Shown: positions 1 through 11,234 of the stretch, piece after piece
Numbering within the stretch: position 1 is the stretch's first letter
How the letters are laid out: every line of letters starts with the position of its first letter
From: Schizophyllum amplum
Lineage: Eukaryota; Basidiomycota; Agaricomycetes; Agaricales; Schizophyllaceae
Reading direction: 5' to 3'
Assembly: GCA_007026445.1 (NCBI GenBank)
Contig: VDMD01000049.1
Location: 124,001-188,000, forward strand
Length of the DNA stretch: 64,000 bases
Position numbers and translations under genes: made by a program
Notes under the pieces: model-generated
The model's database searches: none
Told to the model about the DNA's origin: nothing
What the model saw: the letters and a program-made list of their open reading frames with translations, nothing else

Positions 1-3000
1 AGAGGGCGACGAGGGTAGCTCTCCACCGTTCATGGCTGAGGAGCAGACTCTCCGCGTTCATGGCCAAGGAGCAGACTCTCCGACCGCGTTCAGCGTCGAG
101 GAGAGGGTAGCTCGACGGTCGTTCTGCGAGAGGGTGTCTCGACGGTCGTTCGTTCAGCGCCGAGAGGCGCTCTCCGACGCGTCGTTCAGCGCCGAGAGGC
201 GCTCTCGGCCGTGCGGTGCGAGGAGGCGCTCTCCGGGTCGTTCGTTCTGCGTCGAGGAGAGGGCGCTCCGACGACCCGCGGAGCGAGAGGGGGCGAGGTC
301 GAGGGCGAGAGGGGCGAGGCGGGTCGTTCGGCGTCGAGGGGGGCGAGAGGGGGCGAGAGGAGAGGGACGGCGAGAGGAGGGGACTCTCCACCGTTCGTGG
401 CTGAGGAGCAGACTCTCCGGGTCGTTCAGCGTCGAGGCGAGGCGGTCGTTCGGCGTCGAGGGCGCTCTCGCCGGCACCGCGGGCCGAGGCGGCACCGCGC
501 GGCGAGAGCGAGAGGGGAGGGGCGAGGGGGCGCCGAGGCGAGTGGGAGGGAGCGATGAGGGGGCGAGAGCGAGAGCGAGGCGAGGACGACGGAGGCGGCG
601 AGGTGGGAGATGGGGGCGACCGGGGCGAGGGCGATGGGGGCGAGGCGGGGGCTCTCGACGACCGCGCGGCGAGAGGAGAGGCGGGTGACCTCGTCTCAGG
701 GCGAGAGGGGGGGCGAGAGGGAGGAGGGGTCGAGGGGGGAGGGGCGAGAGGGAGCGGCGCGGCGGGGGCGAGAGGGGGCGAGGCGGGGGCAAAGGAGGGG
801 GCGACCTGGGCGACCGGGCGGCTTGGGCGACCGAGGACGACCGGGCGGCGGGGGCGAGAGGGGCGAGGAGCGAGGGGGCGGCGAGGGCTCTCCGCGTTCG
901 GCGACCGCGGCGAGAGGGGGCGAGGGGACGAGGGCGGTGGCCCGTACGAGGCGGCGGCTTGGGCGACGACGACCGAGGACCGAGGACCAAGGACGACCGC
1001 GGCGAGGAGAGGGATAGAGGGGCGAGGCGAGGGAGGAGAGGGGGCGAAGGGGCGGTGGGAGGGGAGGCGAGGGCGAGGGCTCTCGCCGGCACCGCGGGGC
1101 GAGAGGAGGGGCGAGGCGAGGCGGTGGCGCTCCGCGTTCAGCGTCGAGGCGGGTCGTCTCGAGGCCGACGAGGCGGCGGGGGAGGCGGCGGGAGAAGGGG
1201 GCGAGGAGGGGAGGTGGGCGAGGGGGCGAGGAGGGCGACGAGGGGGGCGATGGGCCAGGCGAGGCGGGCGAGGAGAGAGGACGACGGAGGGCGGAAGGGG
1301 GCGAGAGGGAGGGGGCGAGAGGGAGCGAGGAGGGGCGAGGGAGGGGACTCGACCGTGTTCTGCGCCGAGGGGGCGCTCTCCGTCTGTCGTCTCGAGGCGG
1401 GGGTGAAGGGAGCGAGAGTGGGGCGGGGGCGAGGCGAGAGGGTGGCGATGGGGAGAGGAGGGGCGACCTGACGAGGCGGCGGTGATGGCGGAAGGGGCGA
1501 TGGGCGATCGGGGCGAGGCAGGGGCGAGGAGGCGCCGAGGGGACTCTCCGGGTCGTTCGGCGCAAGGAGGCAGGGGCGCGGCGAGAGGGGAGGGCGAGAA
1601 GGGGCGAGACGGGGGCGAGGGGCGGTGGGGGAGGGAGGGAGGGGGCGAGAGGGGATGGGCGACTGGGGAGGCGGGAGGGAAGGGAGGGGGCGAGAGGCGG
1701 CGGGGGAGGGGCGCGAGGGAGGGGGAGGACGATCGGGGCGACCTGACGAGGACTGAGGGAGGACGACCGGGGCGCGGCGAGGAGGCGATGGGCGTTCGGC
1801 GCCGAGAGGGAGCGAGAGGGGGCGCAGCGAGAGGGGGCGAGAGGGGGGCGGGGAGGCGGAGGCGCAGCGCCGGGGGAGGCGGCGGGGCGAGGTCGATCGG
1901 CGGGCGGGAGGCGGGCGAGAGGGGACTCTCCGACCGCAGCGAGAGGGCGGCGAGGGGCCGAGGAGAGGGGGGGCGAGGCGGCGGAGGAGGACGAGAGAAG
2001 GGGGCGACCTGACGAGGCATGGGGCGAGGGGGCAGTGGGTGTGGGAGGGGAGGGAGGCGGGGGCGCAGCGAGGGCGGGGGGCGAGGCGAGAGGGGCCGAG
2101 GACCGAGGGAGGAGGGCGACGAGGGCGAGGGAGGGGTGGAGGGGCGAGAGGCGAGAGGGGGCGCGGCTTGGGCGACCGAGGGGGCCCGTACGAGGCGACC
2201 GGGGCGATGGGCGGCTTGGGCGACCCGACGAGGACGACCGAGGACGACGACGAGGGGCGGCTTGGGCGACCGGGGAGGGGCAGCGCAGGGGAGGGGGCGA
2301 GGGGCGAGGCGAGAGGGGGCGACCGAGGCTGAGGCGGGAGGAGAGGAGGCGGGAGAGGACCGCGCCGAGAGGGGGCGAGGGCGATGAGGGACTACGGACG
2401 ACCTGACAGAGGCGGGGCCGAGGGGGAGAGGGCGACCCGACGGAGGGCGACCGGGGAGGCCGATGGGGGAGAGGGGCGAGGAGGAGGGCGGTGGGCGACC
2501 GAGGACGAGCACAACGTGCTCTCAACGACCGACGACGACGGAGGACGAGGGCGACTGGGGCCATGGGGGGCGAGGCGACGGCGGGGCGAGTAGGAAGAAG
2601 GGGCGACGAGGACGAGCACAACGTGCTCTCAACGACCGACGAGGCGACCGAGGGCGATGAGGGCGATGGGGGCGATGGGCGCGAGGAAGGCGTTGTCGGG
2701 CAGGGGCGAGGAGAAGGGGGCGAGAGGGGCGAGGCGGGGGCGAGGTGGGGCCGAGGCGACTGGGGCGGGGGCGAGAGGGCGCGGCGAGGAGGGAGGAGGC
2801 GCTCGCCGGCACCGCGGGGCGAGGTGGGGCGTTAGGGGGTGAGAGGGGGCGACAAGGGCGACAAGGGACCGAGGGGGGAGCAGGAACGGCGAAGAGGGGG
2901 CGATGGGCGAGGTGAGGCAGCGAGGCGGGGGCGCAGCGAAGGAGAGGAGGTGGCCCGTACGAGGAGGAGGACGATGACGACCGGAGAGGGAGGGGCGACC

Positions 3001-5430
3001 CGACGAGGGCGGCCCGGCGAGGCGAGAAGAGGAGGGGGAGAGGGAAGAGCGGGTCGTTCGGTGTCGAGGACGAGAGGGGGCGAGGGAGCGACGATGGGGC
3101 GATGGGGGGCGAGAGGGGACTCTCCCTCCACCGTTCATGGCTGAGGAGAGGGGGCGATGGGAGTCGAGGAGGGGGCGAGAGGGGGCGCGACGAGACGAGG
3201 GGCGAGGAGAAGGGACGATGTCGACCGCGGGCGCAGCGAGGCGAGGCGGGGCGCGGGGCGAGCGACGGCGAGGCGGCGGCGAGAGGGGGCGAAAGGGCGC
3301 GGCGAGAGGGGGCGCAGCGACCTGGGCGACCGGGGCGGGAGAGGGGCGAGAGGGAGAGGGGGGCGAGAGGGGGAGGACGACAGAGGACGAGGGCGAGGGG
3401 CGAGAGGGGGCGACTGGGAGGGCGACCGCGTTCGGCGTCGGGGGCGAGAGGACGAAGGGGGAGGAGGGGGCGATGGGGGCGGGGGCGATCGGGGCGATAG
3501 AGGGCGGTGAGGAGAGGAGAGGGGCGCGGAGGGGGCGAGTGGGGAGGGGGCGAGGCGACCTGACGAGGCGAGGGCAAAGGGAGGAGGGAGGCGATGGACG
3601 CCGAGGGGGCGTCGAGGGGGCGAGAGGGGCGAGAGGGCGATGGGAGGAGGGAAGAGGGGCGAGAGGGTGTGAGAGGGGGCGGGGAGGGGGCGAGGCGGGG
3701 GGCGATGGGGCGAGGAGGGGGGCGATGGGGCCAGGGAGCGGGGCGAGGCGGGGGCGATGGGGGGAGGGCGAGGGCGAGAGGGGAGGGGACTCACCTGTCG
3801 TTCGGCGGGCGAGGCGTCGAGAGGAGGCGTGGAGGGGAGGCGGGGGAGGGGGAGGGAGGGAACGGGGAGGGCGACGGAGGGCGACCCGACGACTCGATGA
3901 GGGCGCTCCCTCCACCGTTCGAGGCGTCGAGGGTAGCTCGACGGTCGTTCTGTGTCGAGAGGGCGAGGCGAGGGCGAGGCGGCTTGGGCGACCTGACGGA
4001 GGACCGAGGACGAGGGGGCGCTCCGACCGCGTTCGGCGAGAGAGGGCGACCTGGCGGCGGAGGGCGACGAGGCGACCGCGTTCAGCGTCTCGAGGCGAGT
4101 GGCGAGGAGGGGCGGCTTGGGCGACCGAGGACGAGGAGGGAGGAGGTGGGAGAGGGAGGAGAGGGGGGGAGGGCGACGGAGGGCGACTTGGGCGACGAGG
4201 CGGGGGCGAGGGAGCGATCGGGGCGACCGGGGCGATGAGGGCGACCGAGGAGGGGCGAGGCGGGGGCGAGGTGGGGCGAGAGGGGGCGAGGGGACTCCGC
4301 GTTCGGCGACCGAGGATGACCGGGGAGGCGGTGGGTGGTGGAGGCGGGGCGATGGGTGTGGAGGAAGGGCGACGAGGCGTCGAGGAGAGGGCGACCGCGG
4401 AGGGCGAGGGAGGGCGGCGAGGAGGAGGACGATGCGGGTGTGGGCGAGAGGAGGCGATCGGCGACCGCAGCGAGAGGGCGGCGGGGGCGGGCGAGGGGAC
4501 TCGACGGTCGTTCTGCGAGAGGGGCTGAGGCGGGGGCGAGGAAGGGGCGAGGAGGGGCGTCGGACGATGGGCGGCTTGGGGAGGGCAGGGGGGCGAAGGA
4601 GGTGGGAGGGGCGAGGCGAGGCGGGGCGAGGCGAGGAGGCGTAAGTGAGAAGGGTGGAGGGGGCGGGGCGAGAGGGGAGGGAGGGCCGGGGAGAGGAGAG
4701 GGGGCGAGAGTGGGAGAGGGGGCAAAGGAGGGGGCAAGAGTGAGGGGGCGAGGCGAGGACGATGGGGGCGACGGGGGCGACCTGACGAGGGCGAGAGGAC
4801 GACTGGGGCGAGGCGAGGGCGGCTTGGGCGAGAGGCGGGGGCGGTAGAGGCGAGGGAGGCGGGGGCGAGAGGGGAGCTCGACGACCGGGGAGGCGGCGGG
4901 GGAGGGGCGGGAGGGGGGTGATGGGTGCCGAGCCGTTTCGACGGTCGTTCGAGGGGGCGAGGAGGCGCAAGGAGGCGCGAGGACGTCGAGGAGGAGAGGC
5001 GAGGGGCGAGGCGAGAGGCGCTCTCCGGGTCGTTCTGCGCAAGGAGAGGGCCGAGGAGACAAGGGACCGAGGACGATGAGGACGAGGGGCGAGAGGAGGG
5101 ATGCGGCGAGGCGGCTTGGGCGAGGCGAGAGGCGAGGATGGAGGGCGACGAGGGCGCAGCGCGATGGGGGCGATGGGTGGGAGGGCGGGGGCGATGAGGG
5201 CGATGAGGGGCCGATGGGCGCCAGAGGGGAGGGGAGGGGGCGCAAGCGGCGGCGGGTGAAGGCGACGGCGCAGGAGGGCGGCGGGGGCGACCGAGGGCGA
5301 CCGAGGGCGACCTGACGATCCGATGGGCGATGGGGCCTGGGCTACTGAGGAGGGAGGAGGGCGAGAGGGGGGCGATGGGCGAGGCGAGGCGGGGGGGGAG
5401 CGCAGGGAAGGGGCGAGAGGGTGGGGCGTC
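1..5430. repeat. GC-rich purine-biased low-complexity tract
   Basis: The + strand is overwhelmingly G and A, built from variants of GGGGCGAG and GAGGGGGCGA. Short mixed-composition modules recur inside it: CTCCACCGTTCATGGCTGAG near 23 and again near 3125 (a GTTCGTGG variant near 389), CTCGACGGTCGTTCTGCGAG near 112 and 4500, and GGCTTGGGCGACCGAGGACG-like blocks. Every long reading frame here is an Arg/Gly or Pro/Ser/Arg compositional artefact with no domain, so I call no gene. The tract runs off the left edge of the window. Confidence 0.9.
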
Positions 5431-5454
5431 CAACGTCACTGCTACTTCCCGCCC

Positions 5455-5725
5455 CCACTTCACGCCGCTTCGCCTCCACTTCACTTCACGGCTTCGCCCT
5501 AGCTTCACTTCACGGCTTCGCCTCCATTTCACTTCACGCCGCTTCGCCTCCATTTCACTTCACCCTTCTCCCTAGCTTCACTTCACGGCTTCGCCTCCAC
5601 TTCACTTCACGCCGCTTCGCCCTAGCTTCACTTCACGGCTTCGCCTCCACTTCGCCCTAGCTTCACTTCACGCTTCGCCTCCACTTCACGCCGTTCCGCC
5701 TCCACTTCACGCCGCTTCGAGCAAG
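5455..5725. repeat. Minisatellite of CTTCACTTCACGGCTTCGCC-like units
   Basis: Imperfect repeats of TTCACTTCACGGCTTCGCC alternate with CACTTCACGCCGCTTCGCC. The array abruptly ends the purine-rich tract and is pyrimidine-rich on the same strand. Confidence 0.85.
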
Positions 5726-5904
5726 TCAACTGGGATGCTCACCTGTGATCGGAACGAGTCTGAGCTACGCCATCCACAAGTGTGGAACGACGCACGCTCG
5801 GTCGTGATTTGTGCTGCATAAGTAAGGAAGAAGGTACAATATCGCAAGTTCATCACAGCCACGATCCGAGGTTCAGTCGCAGCCTCGATCGGAATATCAT
5901 CGTC

Positions 5905-6150
5905 CTGACGACCTTGAAGGTCTTGAAGGTTTTGAACTCGCCCAGACGGTTTTGAATTCGTCCACACGGTCTTGAACTCGTCCAGACGGTCTTGAACTCG
6001 TCCCAGTGGCAGCCTTCAAATCGTCCCAGTGGCAGCCTTCAAATCATCCCAGCGGCCTTCAAATCATCCCGGCGGCCTTCAGATCGTCCCAGCAGCCTTC
6101 GAATTGCGCCAGACGGCCTTCAAATCATCTCAGCGGCCTTCAAATCACTC
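5905..6150. repeat. Two adjoining 20-bp minisatellites
   Basis: About four units of GTCTTGAACTCGTCCAGACG are followed by about seven units of CGGCCTTCAAATCATCCCAG. Both have a period near 20 bp but different sequences. Confidence 0.8.
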
Positions 6151-6242
6151 CGATGAATTGTGAAAGGCAGCACCCGCGTCGCCAATGTCTGGCCCGCGCG
6201 CAGCATCACCTCGACCGCCACAGACGTCGGTGGTGCGTCAGG

Positions 6243-6440
6243 TATATATGTCGTCCGCGTGTCGACCTCTGTCCTATGCGCGTCGACCTCTGTCCTACGC
6301 GCGTCGACCTTTGTTGTACGCGCGTCGACCTCTGTCCTACGCGCGTCGACCTTTGTTGTACGCGCGTCGACCTTTGTTGTACGCAGGTCGACCTTTGTTG
6401 TGCGCGTGTCGACCTCGTGTCGGGCGTATTCACCTCGTGT
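6243..6440. repeat. 21-bp minisatellite (GCGTCGACCTCTGTCCTACGC)
   Basis: About nine copies of a 21-bp unit alternate between a CTCTGTCC and a TTTGTTGT version. On the - strand the unit stays in frame and reads as a heptapeptide of the form S-T-R-V-Q-Q-R, which would fit an old coding origin. Confidence 0.85.
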
Positions 6441-6517
6441 CGGGCGTCAGGCAGGATGTCAGTTATATCCACTCGTATGACGGCCTGCCTGACGGTGTGC
6501 GCGCGTTTCGAGGGCTG

Positions 6518-6712
6518 TTTTATGTGTAGCGAGGACTGGTTGATGCGTAACGAGGACTGGTTGATGCGTAGAGAGGACTGTTTTATGCGTGGCGAGGACT
6601 GGTTGATGCGTAGTGAGGACTGGTTGATGCGTGACGAGGACTGGTTGATGCGTAGAGAGGACTGGTTGATGCGTGGCGAGGACTGGTTGAGGCGTAGCGA
6701 GGATAGTTCGCG
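6518..6712. repeat. 21-bp minisatellite (CGAGGACTGGTTGATGCGTAG)
   Basis: Nine tandem 21-bp units with few substitutions. The - strand reads as a heptapeptide T-H-Q-P-V-L-A/S/V. Confidence 0.88.
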
Positions 6713-6717
6713 CTCGA

Positions 6718-6975
6718 TTGTCGCCCGCGTTGCGCTCGATGGTCGCCGTGTTGCGGTCGATGATCGCCGCGTTGCGGTCGATGGTCGCCGTGTTGCGGTC
6801 GATGGTCGCCGCGTTGCGCTCGATGATCGCCGCGTTGCGGTCGATGATCGCCGCGTTGCGGTCGATGATCGCCGCGTTGCGGTCGATGATCGCCCGGCGT
6901 TGCGGGTCCGATGATCGCCGCGTTGCGGTCGATGATCGCCGCGTTGCGGTCAATGTAGGCTCGTGTTGCGGTCAA
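6718..6975. repeat. 21-bp minisatellite (GCGTTGCGGTCGATGATCGCC)
   Basis: About twelve tandem 21-bp units. The - strand reads as D-R-N-A-A-I-I repeats. The array directly adjoins a fragment resembling the intact MYND gene at 11.2-13.1 kb, and the unit resembles the D-R-H-A-T-I segment that follows the same residues in that gene. Confidence 0.88.
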
Positions 6976-7035
6976 TGTAGGACCGTACGGCGATGCAGAT
7001 GAACAGCGCGTCTGCGAGCGAGATGATGCCTGCAT
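6975..7035 (-). pseudogene. Decayed fragment of a MYND-gene paralogue
   Basis: Read on the - strand, this stretch gives I-I-S-L-A-D-A-L-F followed by V-R-S-Y-I-D-R. The intact MYND gene (second exon, around 11,510-11,580) has A-I-S-L-A-D-A-M-F, then V-R-S-Y-I-A-D-R. The reading frame then runs into the 21-bp array, where frames shift and stops appear. No other convincing part of the gene was found nearby, so this is a remnant. The homology is visible directly; its history is inferred. Confidence 0.6.
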
Positions 7036-7101
7036 GACTGTATCAGTCGCCTACATGACTGTATCAGTCGCCTACATGACTGTATCAGTCGTCTGGGACG
7101 G
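7036..7101. repeat. Three copies of a 21-bp unit
   Basis: CCTACATGACTGTATCAGTCG occurs three times, the last copy diverging. It is a fourth unrelated unit with the same 21-bp length within 1 kb. Confidence 0.85.
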
Positions 7102-9540
7102 GTGTGTCAACTATTCCCGCTCGCCCGCCTGTGAACCGCGGGGAGGAAGATGCTGAGAAGACCGAGGAAAAGGACAGACACACCCCGAGGGAGGGGACAG
7201 ACGCACCCCGAGGGAAAGGACGGACGCTCCTGGAGCACTAGAACGCGTTGGCGCATGGGCAGTAGAACGCGTTGGCGCACTGACAGATCCCAACGCGTCG
7301 GCTGTGAGGGCCCTCAGGTGCGAATAACGATCCGCGCAGAATAGGTTCAACTACAATGCACTGTCACATAGTTGGCACCGCGGTTGAACGTTGGCACGGC
7401 GGTCGATACTTGACCGATACCATCACCGTCACAGCAGCACGTATCATGAATGCACAGCTCAACCTTTTATGAGCACATGACGACGGCTGGCATGCTCAAG
7501 ACTCATCTTTGCGCCGTACTTTTTATTTCAAGCCGTCGCCTCTCGTGAGTGCGGTTTAGGAGCGAAAGCGCCAAAAAAACCCGCTCGTACGCAGTTCAGA
7601 ACAAACCGCCTCGAGCGCGCAGGTATGGCAGGCTCGGAGGCCCGAGCATCGACCTGGGAGGTTCGTCAGTACACATATCAGCTAGACGAGAATTTAAAGG
7701 AATGCGCGATGACCTACCTCGCCACCTAGTATCGCGCTGGGAGGTCCGATGGAAGGGAATCATGTCATTCGTAGCTTACAGTGGACTATCGCGATCTCAG
7801 TGTTTCCCGTTCCTCGACGCTCCGAGCAGATTCAGTTCCAAGGATTATAATTAAGCTACATATATCGGTCTGGGGAAGAAACTTAGGCAAGCACCACTGT
7901 TGGCCGGAATCAAGTAAAAGCAGTGATTCCGCCGGACTGCTGGCGTTTGCTGTCGAGGCTGGCTTCAAATCGGTTGTCTCATATATACTTGTGACGGTCT
8001 CCATTCAGAGAAGAGTGCAGATGTGGGGAGATACGACGCTGCAGAGAATCTGAGAAAACAAAGATGATCGTTGAGAACAAGAGCGTCACTGTTTGTGTCT
8101 GCTTGTTCCGTCCCATTTTGGTACTTCCCATTCTTCGTCCGATCTTGTCACTGGCGCCCATCTCCGTTCTCTCCTCTTTGACTCCCCTGGACGCTTCGTG
8201 CTTTACGGAAGTCGCGTATACGAGCACACGAATATATGAAAGTCATACGCAATCCCATGTGCTTCTCATTGGTCCTGATCGTCGACGGTGTTCTCAACGC
8301 GAAGGCAGCAACATCAGGCATTAGGCGGCAAGAGACTCGAGCATGATGGATATGAGTGCGAGACATCTAGACAACCATGAAGCTCCCGTGCTGCAGCGAT
8401 CCTTCCGGGCGACAAGGTGCGTCACGTTATGCGCTCTGCTGCACTGCGCTGCTGACACTATGCTCTAGCAGCTGATACTGGATGCGTACTACAAACGTTC
8501 AGAATGCATGAACAGTCCCGGACAGTACCAAGCAGCATACTCGTCCAACAACAACAACCCTCCCTCCCCGAGTGCACGTCCTTCTAGACGCGCCCGCCGT
8601 TGGTCGTGGATACGCGCGCCGTTATCCGGATCTGGCTCAAGGAGGAGGGAGATATAATCATGAGCATTCATCCGTCTAGGGGCGTGTACATACATCCCCC
8701 TGCAATCGAGTACACGCAGATGCCGCGCGTGACACCCACAGAGCTTGCCGGTGAGAGCGCATCTATACTCTGCTATATAACGCCGGCTGACCTTTCCTCG
8801 TCGGTATCAGTGCTTCTGGTACGACAAGATCAGAAATGGCAAGAACGACGGGCTTGACCTTTTCATGGCGGCGAGCGGGACCCTGGAGGCTTGAACCTTA
8901 GGTGCGTGTGCGAATGCTGATCATCTCAAAATCTCTGACAACCTCCTAACAGACTTCCTCTTGAACACTGCGAGCATCAAGCGCGTCGGCGACTCTCTAA
9001 ACATGGCAAGCCCCACGCGATGCTTCAACGAATGGCATGATTATGCAGAAATCCTGCCGTACGTTGAGCATCACCGTCAACCTTACTCGCCTCTCTCGCC
9101 GTGAGCAGACGATGCACCAGGTCGTTCTCTTTGCCCACATCGATTTGCGTGGCATCCGTGGAGCGTCTGCGCTGGGAGAAACATCATAAACACAGTCGGG
9201 CACGCAGTGCATAACGGTATACTGGTACGTCGCGTTCAACGATCTGAAGTCTAGCGTGTACTCATGGCGTGTCCTAGCCCCTTCGTTTCTCGCCTGATAC
9301 CCACCACATGACTGCGTCCGCCTCCTCGCCTCTCGTCTACCTCTCGCATCTACTACCACAGGCTCTCCTGCGATCCTCCACCCGCGACACCCAATCCCTC
9401 GCCGACAACTTCAAGCTAGTTGGTTGCAACCGTATTGCGCTTCGGGCACTCATGCAGCACGGCTCGGAGCTATGTATGACGATCCAGGTCGGGGACCACT
9501 CGAGTGTGAGTATTTGATTCTTGTCGTCGTTTGTTTCCCT
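7102..9540. other. No gene recognised
   Basis: Only short reading frames without a domain. Small direct repeats occur near 7170-7230 (GACGCACCCCGAGGGA-like) and 7228-7290 (AGAACGCGTTGGCGCA twice). Around 8800-9520 several short frames separated by intron-like sequence could be relics of a spliced gene, but I could not assign a family. Confidence 0.5.
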
Positions 9541-9835
9541 GCCCCGCGACCAAGCGTCGCCGCTACTCCCTCACACACGCCCCTCGCTCCCTCACACACA
9601 CACCCATCCCTACTCCCTCACACCAACCCCTTGCTCCACCCCATCCCCGTCGATTCACCTCCTGCATCCTCGCTCCCTCAGACCCCACAGCCCTCGCACC
9701 CTCCCTCGCTTCCTCAGACCCCACAATCCTCGCTCCCTGCCTTGCTTCCTCCCTCGCTCCCTCCCTTGCTTCCTCCCTCGCTCACATCCTCCGAGCTCCC
9801 ACCCCAACGTCCCCCAGGTCACCGCCACCATGCCC
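9541..9835. repeat. CT-rich low-complexity DNA
   Basis: Repeated CTCCCTC, CTCACAC and CTTCCTC words on the + strand, giving Pro/Ser/Leu pseudo-proteins only. Confidence 0.8.
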
Positions 9836-10058
9836 GTGCTCCGCATCCACCATGGCCGTGTTCCGCATCGACCATGACCTTGCTCCGCCTCCATTATGGC
9901 CGTGTTCCGCATCCACCATGGCTGTGGTCCTTCCACTATGGCCGTGTTCCGCATACACCACGGCCGTGTTCCGCATCCATTATGGCCGTGTTTCGCCTCC
10001 ACTATGGCCGTGTTCCGCCTCCACCATGCCCGTGTTTCGCCTCCACTATGGCCGTCTG
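9836..10058. repeat. 22-bp minisatellite (GTGTTCCGCATCCACCATGGCC)
   Basis: About ten tandem units of roughly 22 bp with variants such as CCTCCACTATGGCC. Each unit contains CCATGG or a one-base variant, so many false start codons result. Confidence 0.85.
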
Positions 10059-10077
10059 ACGTACCCCGCCGTCGCGC

Positions 10078-10690
10078 GTGGAAGGCAGGCGGCGCGTGTC
10101 GGAGGCGTGGGCGGCGAGGGTGGGCGGCGCGTGTAAGAGGCGTGGGCGGCGAGGGTGGGAGGCGTGGGCGGCGAGGGCGGCGCGTGTAAGAGGCGTGGGC
10201 GGCGAGGGTGGGCGACCGGGGCGGCGTGGGAGGAGAAGCCGAAGCGAGGAGGGGAGGGCGAGGGTGCGGGGGAGGACGGCCGGAGAGAGGAGGACGGATG
10301 GGGGGAGGAGAAGGGTGCGAAGAGGACGGTGGGGAAGGCGGCGAAGGAGAGGAGGGGATGTGTGTACCGGGGCGGGTGCGTGCGAGAGATGTGAGGCGGG
10401 AGGAGGGGTGGAAGGCGCGGGGCGGCGAGGAAGGCGCGGGGCGGCGAGGAAGGCGCGGGGCGGCGGAGGCAGGCGGTGGCGCGGGAGGGAGCGAAAGCGG
10501 GAGAGGTAGGGCGAGGAGTGCAAGGGCGAAGGGGGGATGAGGAAAGAGCGAGGAGGAGGGGTGGCGAAGGCGCTGAGGTAGGAGAGGAGGGGGCGCAAGC
10601 GGAGGCGGGTGAAGGCGACGGCGCAGGAGGGTAGCGAGGGTGGGTGAGGAAGGCGACCGGGGCGGCGAGGAGGGGAGGGGTCGATCCCCT
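10078..10690. repeat. Second purine-rich block, related to the 1-5.4 kb tract
   Basis: G/A-rich on the + strand, with internal repeats of GGAGGCGTGGGCGGCGAGGG. Positions near 10,587-10,640 match positions near 5,235-5,275 over a stretch that includes GGGGGCGCAAGCGG and GGGTGAAGGCGACGGCGCAG, so the two blocks share a repeat family. Confidence 0.8.
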
Positions 10691-11234
10691 TCGTCTGTGG
10701 CTTGCGCTATACAGTTGATTACAGTACTCTTCAATACTTTGATCATAATACAGTCCTTTCGTGCTCGAATGGTGTCTGTGTACTCGAAAGGTGTTTGTGC
10801 TCGCACAACCGGTCATGCGCCTTAGGTTGTGCTAGCTCGCGGTCACGGTGCTACTCCCGTCGTCCCTTCAGATCCCTTTCCCGCCGCTACTTACCGTTCC
10901 TACTCCTTCGTCCGATGCGTACTCCTTCATCCGATGCGTACTCCATTCATCCGATGCGTACTCCATTCATCAGCGCATTCGTACAGAAAGGTCGCATGTA
11001 CTTATCCTCATTTCCAGTATCAGCGCCTGCTTCACCGTCGTGAATGTCCGCGAACGCGCTCTGGGAGCGACCCGCGAGCGGTCAGAGTGCGACCGCGAGG
11101 CTCGCTGTGAACGTTTAAGCACCGATACTTAGACGGGGATGAGCATGATCCATCGAGTAAACTCACATGCACAAGTTGTGATCGACCACCCCTTGTAAGT
11201 TACACAAAAGAAACTCGCACATGCAGTCGTATCT
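10691..11234. other. Intergenic; one 20-bp triple repeat
   Basis: No gene seen. ATCCGATGCGTACTCCATTC and close variants are repeated about three times around 10,911-10,975. The region lies at the 3' side of the MYND gene. Confidence 0.6.

Noticed and set aside
154..5553. Long frames of 300-970 codons in the purine-rich tract
   Set aside because: They overlap on both strands and in several frames, are Arg/Gly or Pro/Ser/Arg only, and hold no domain. They follow from composition.
6243..6975. CRISPR-like array
   Set aside because: Units are contiguous with no unique spacers, and the DNA is eukaryotic; these are minisatellites.
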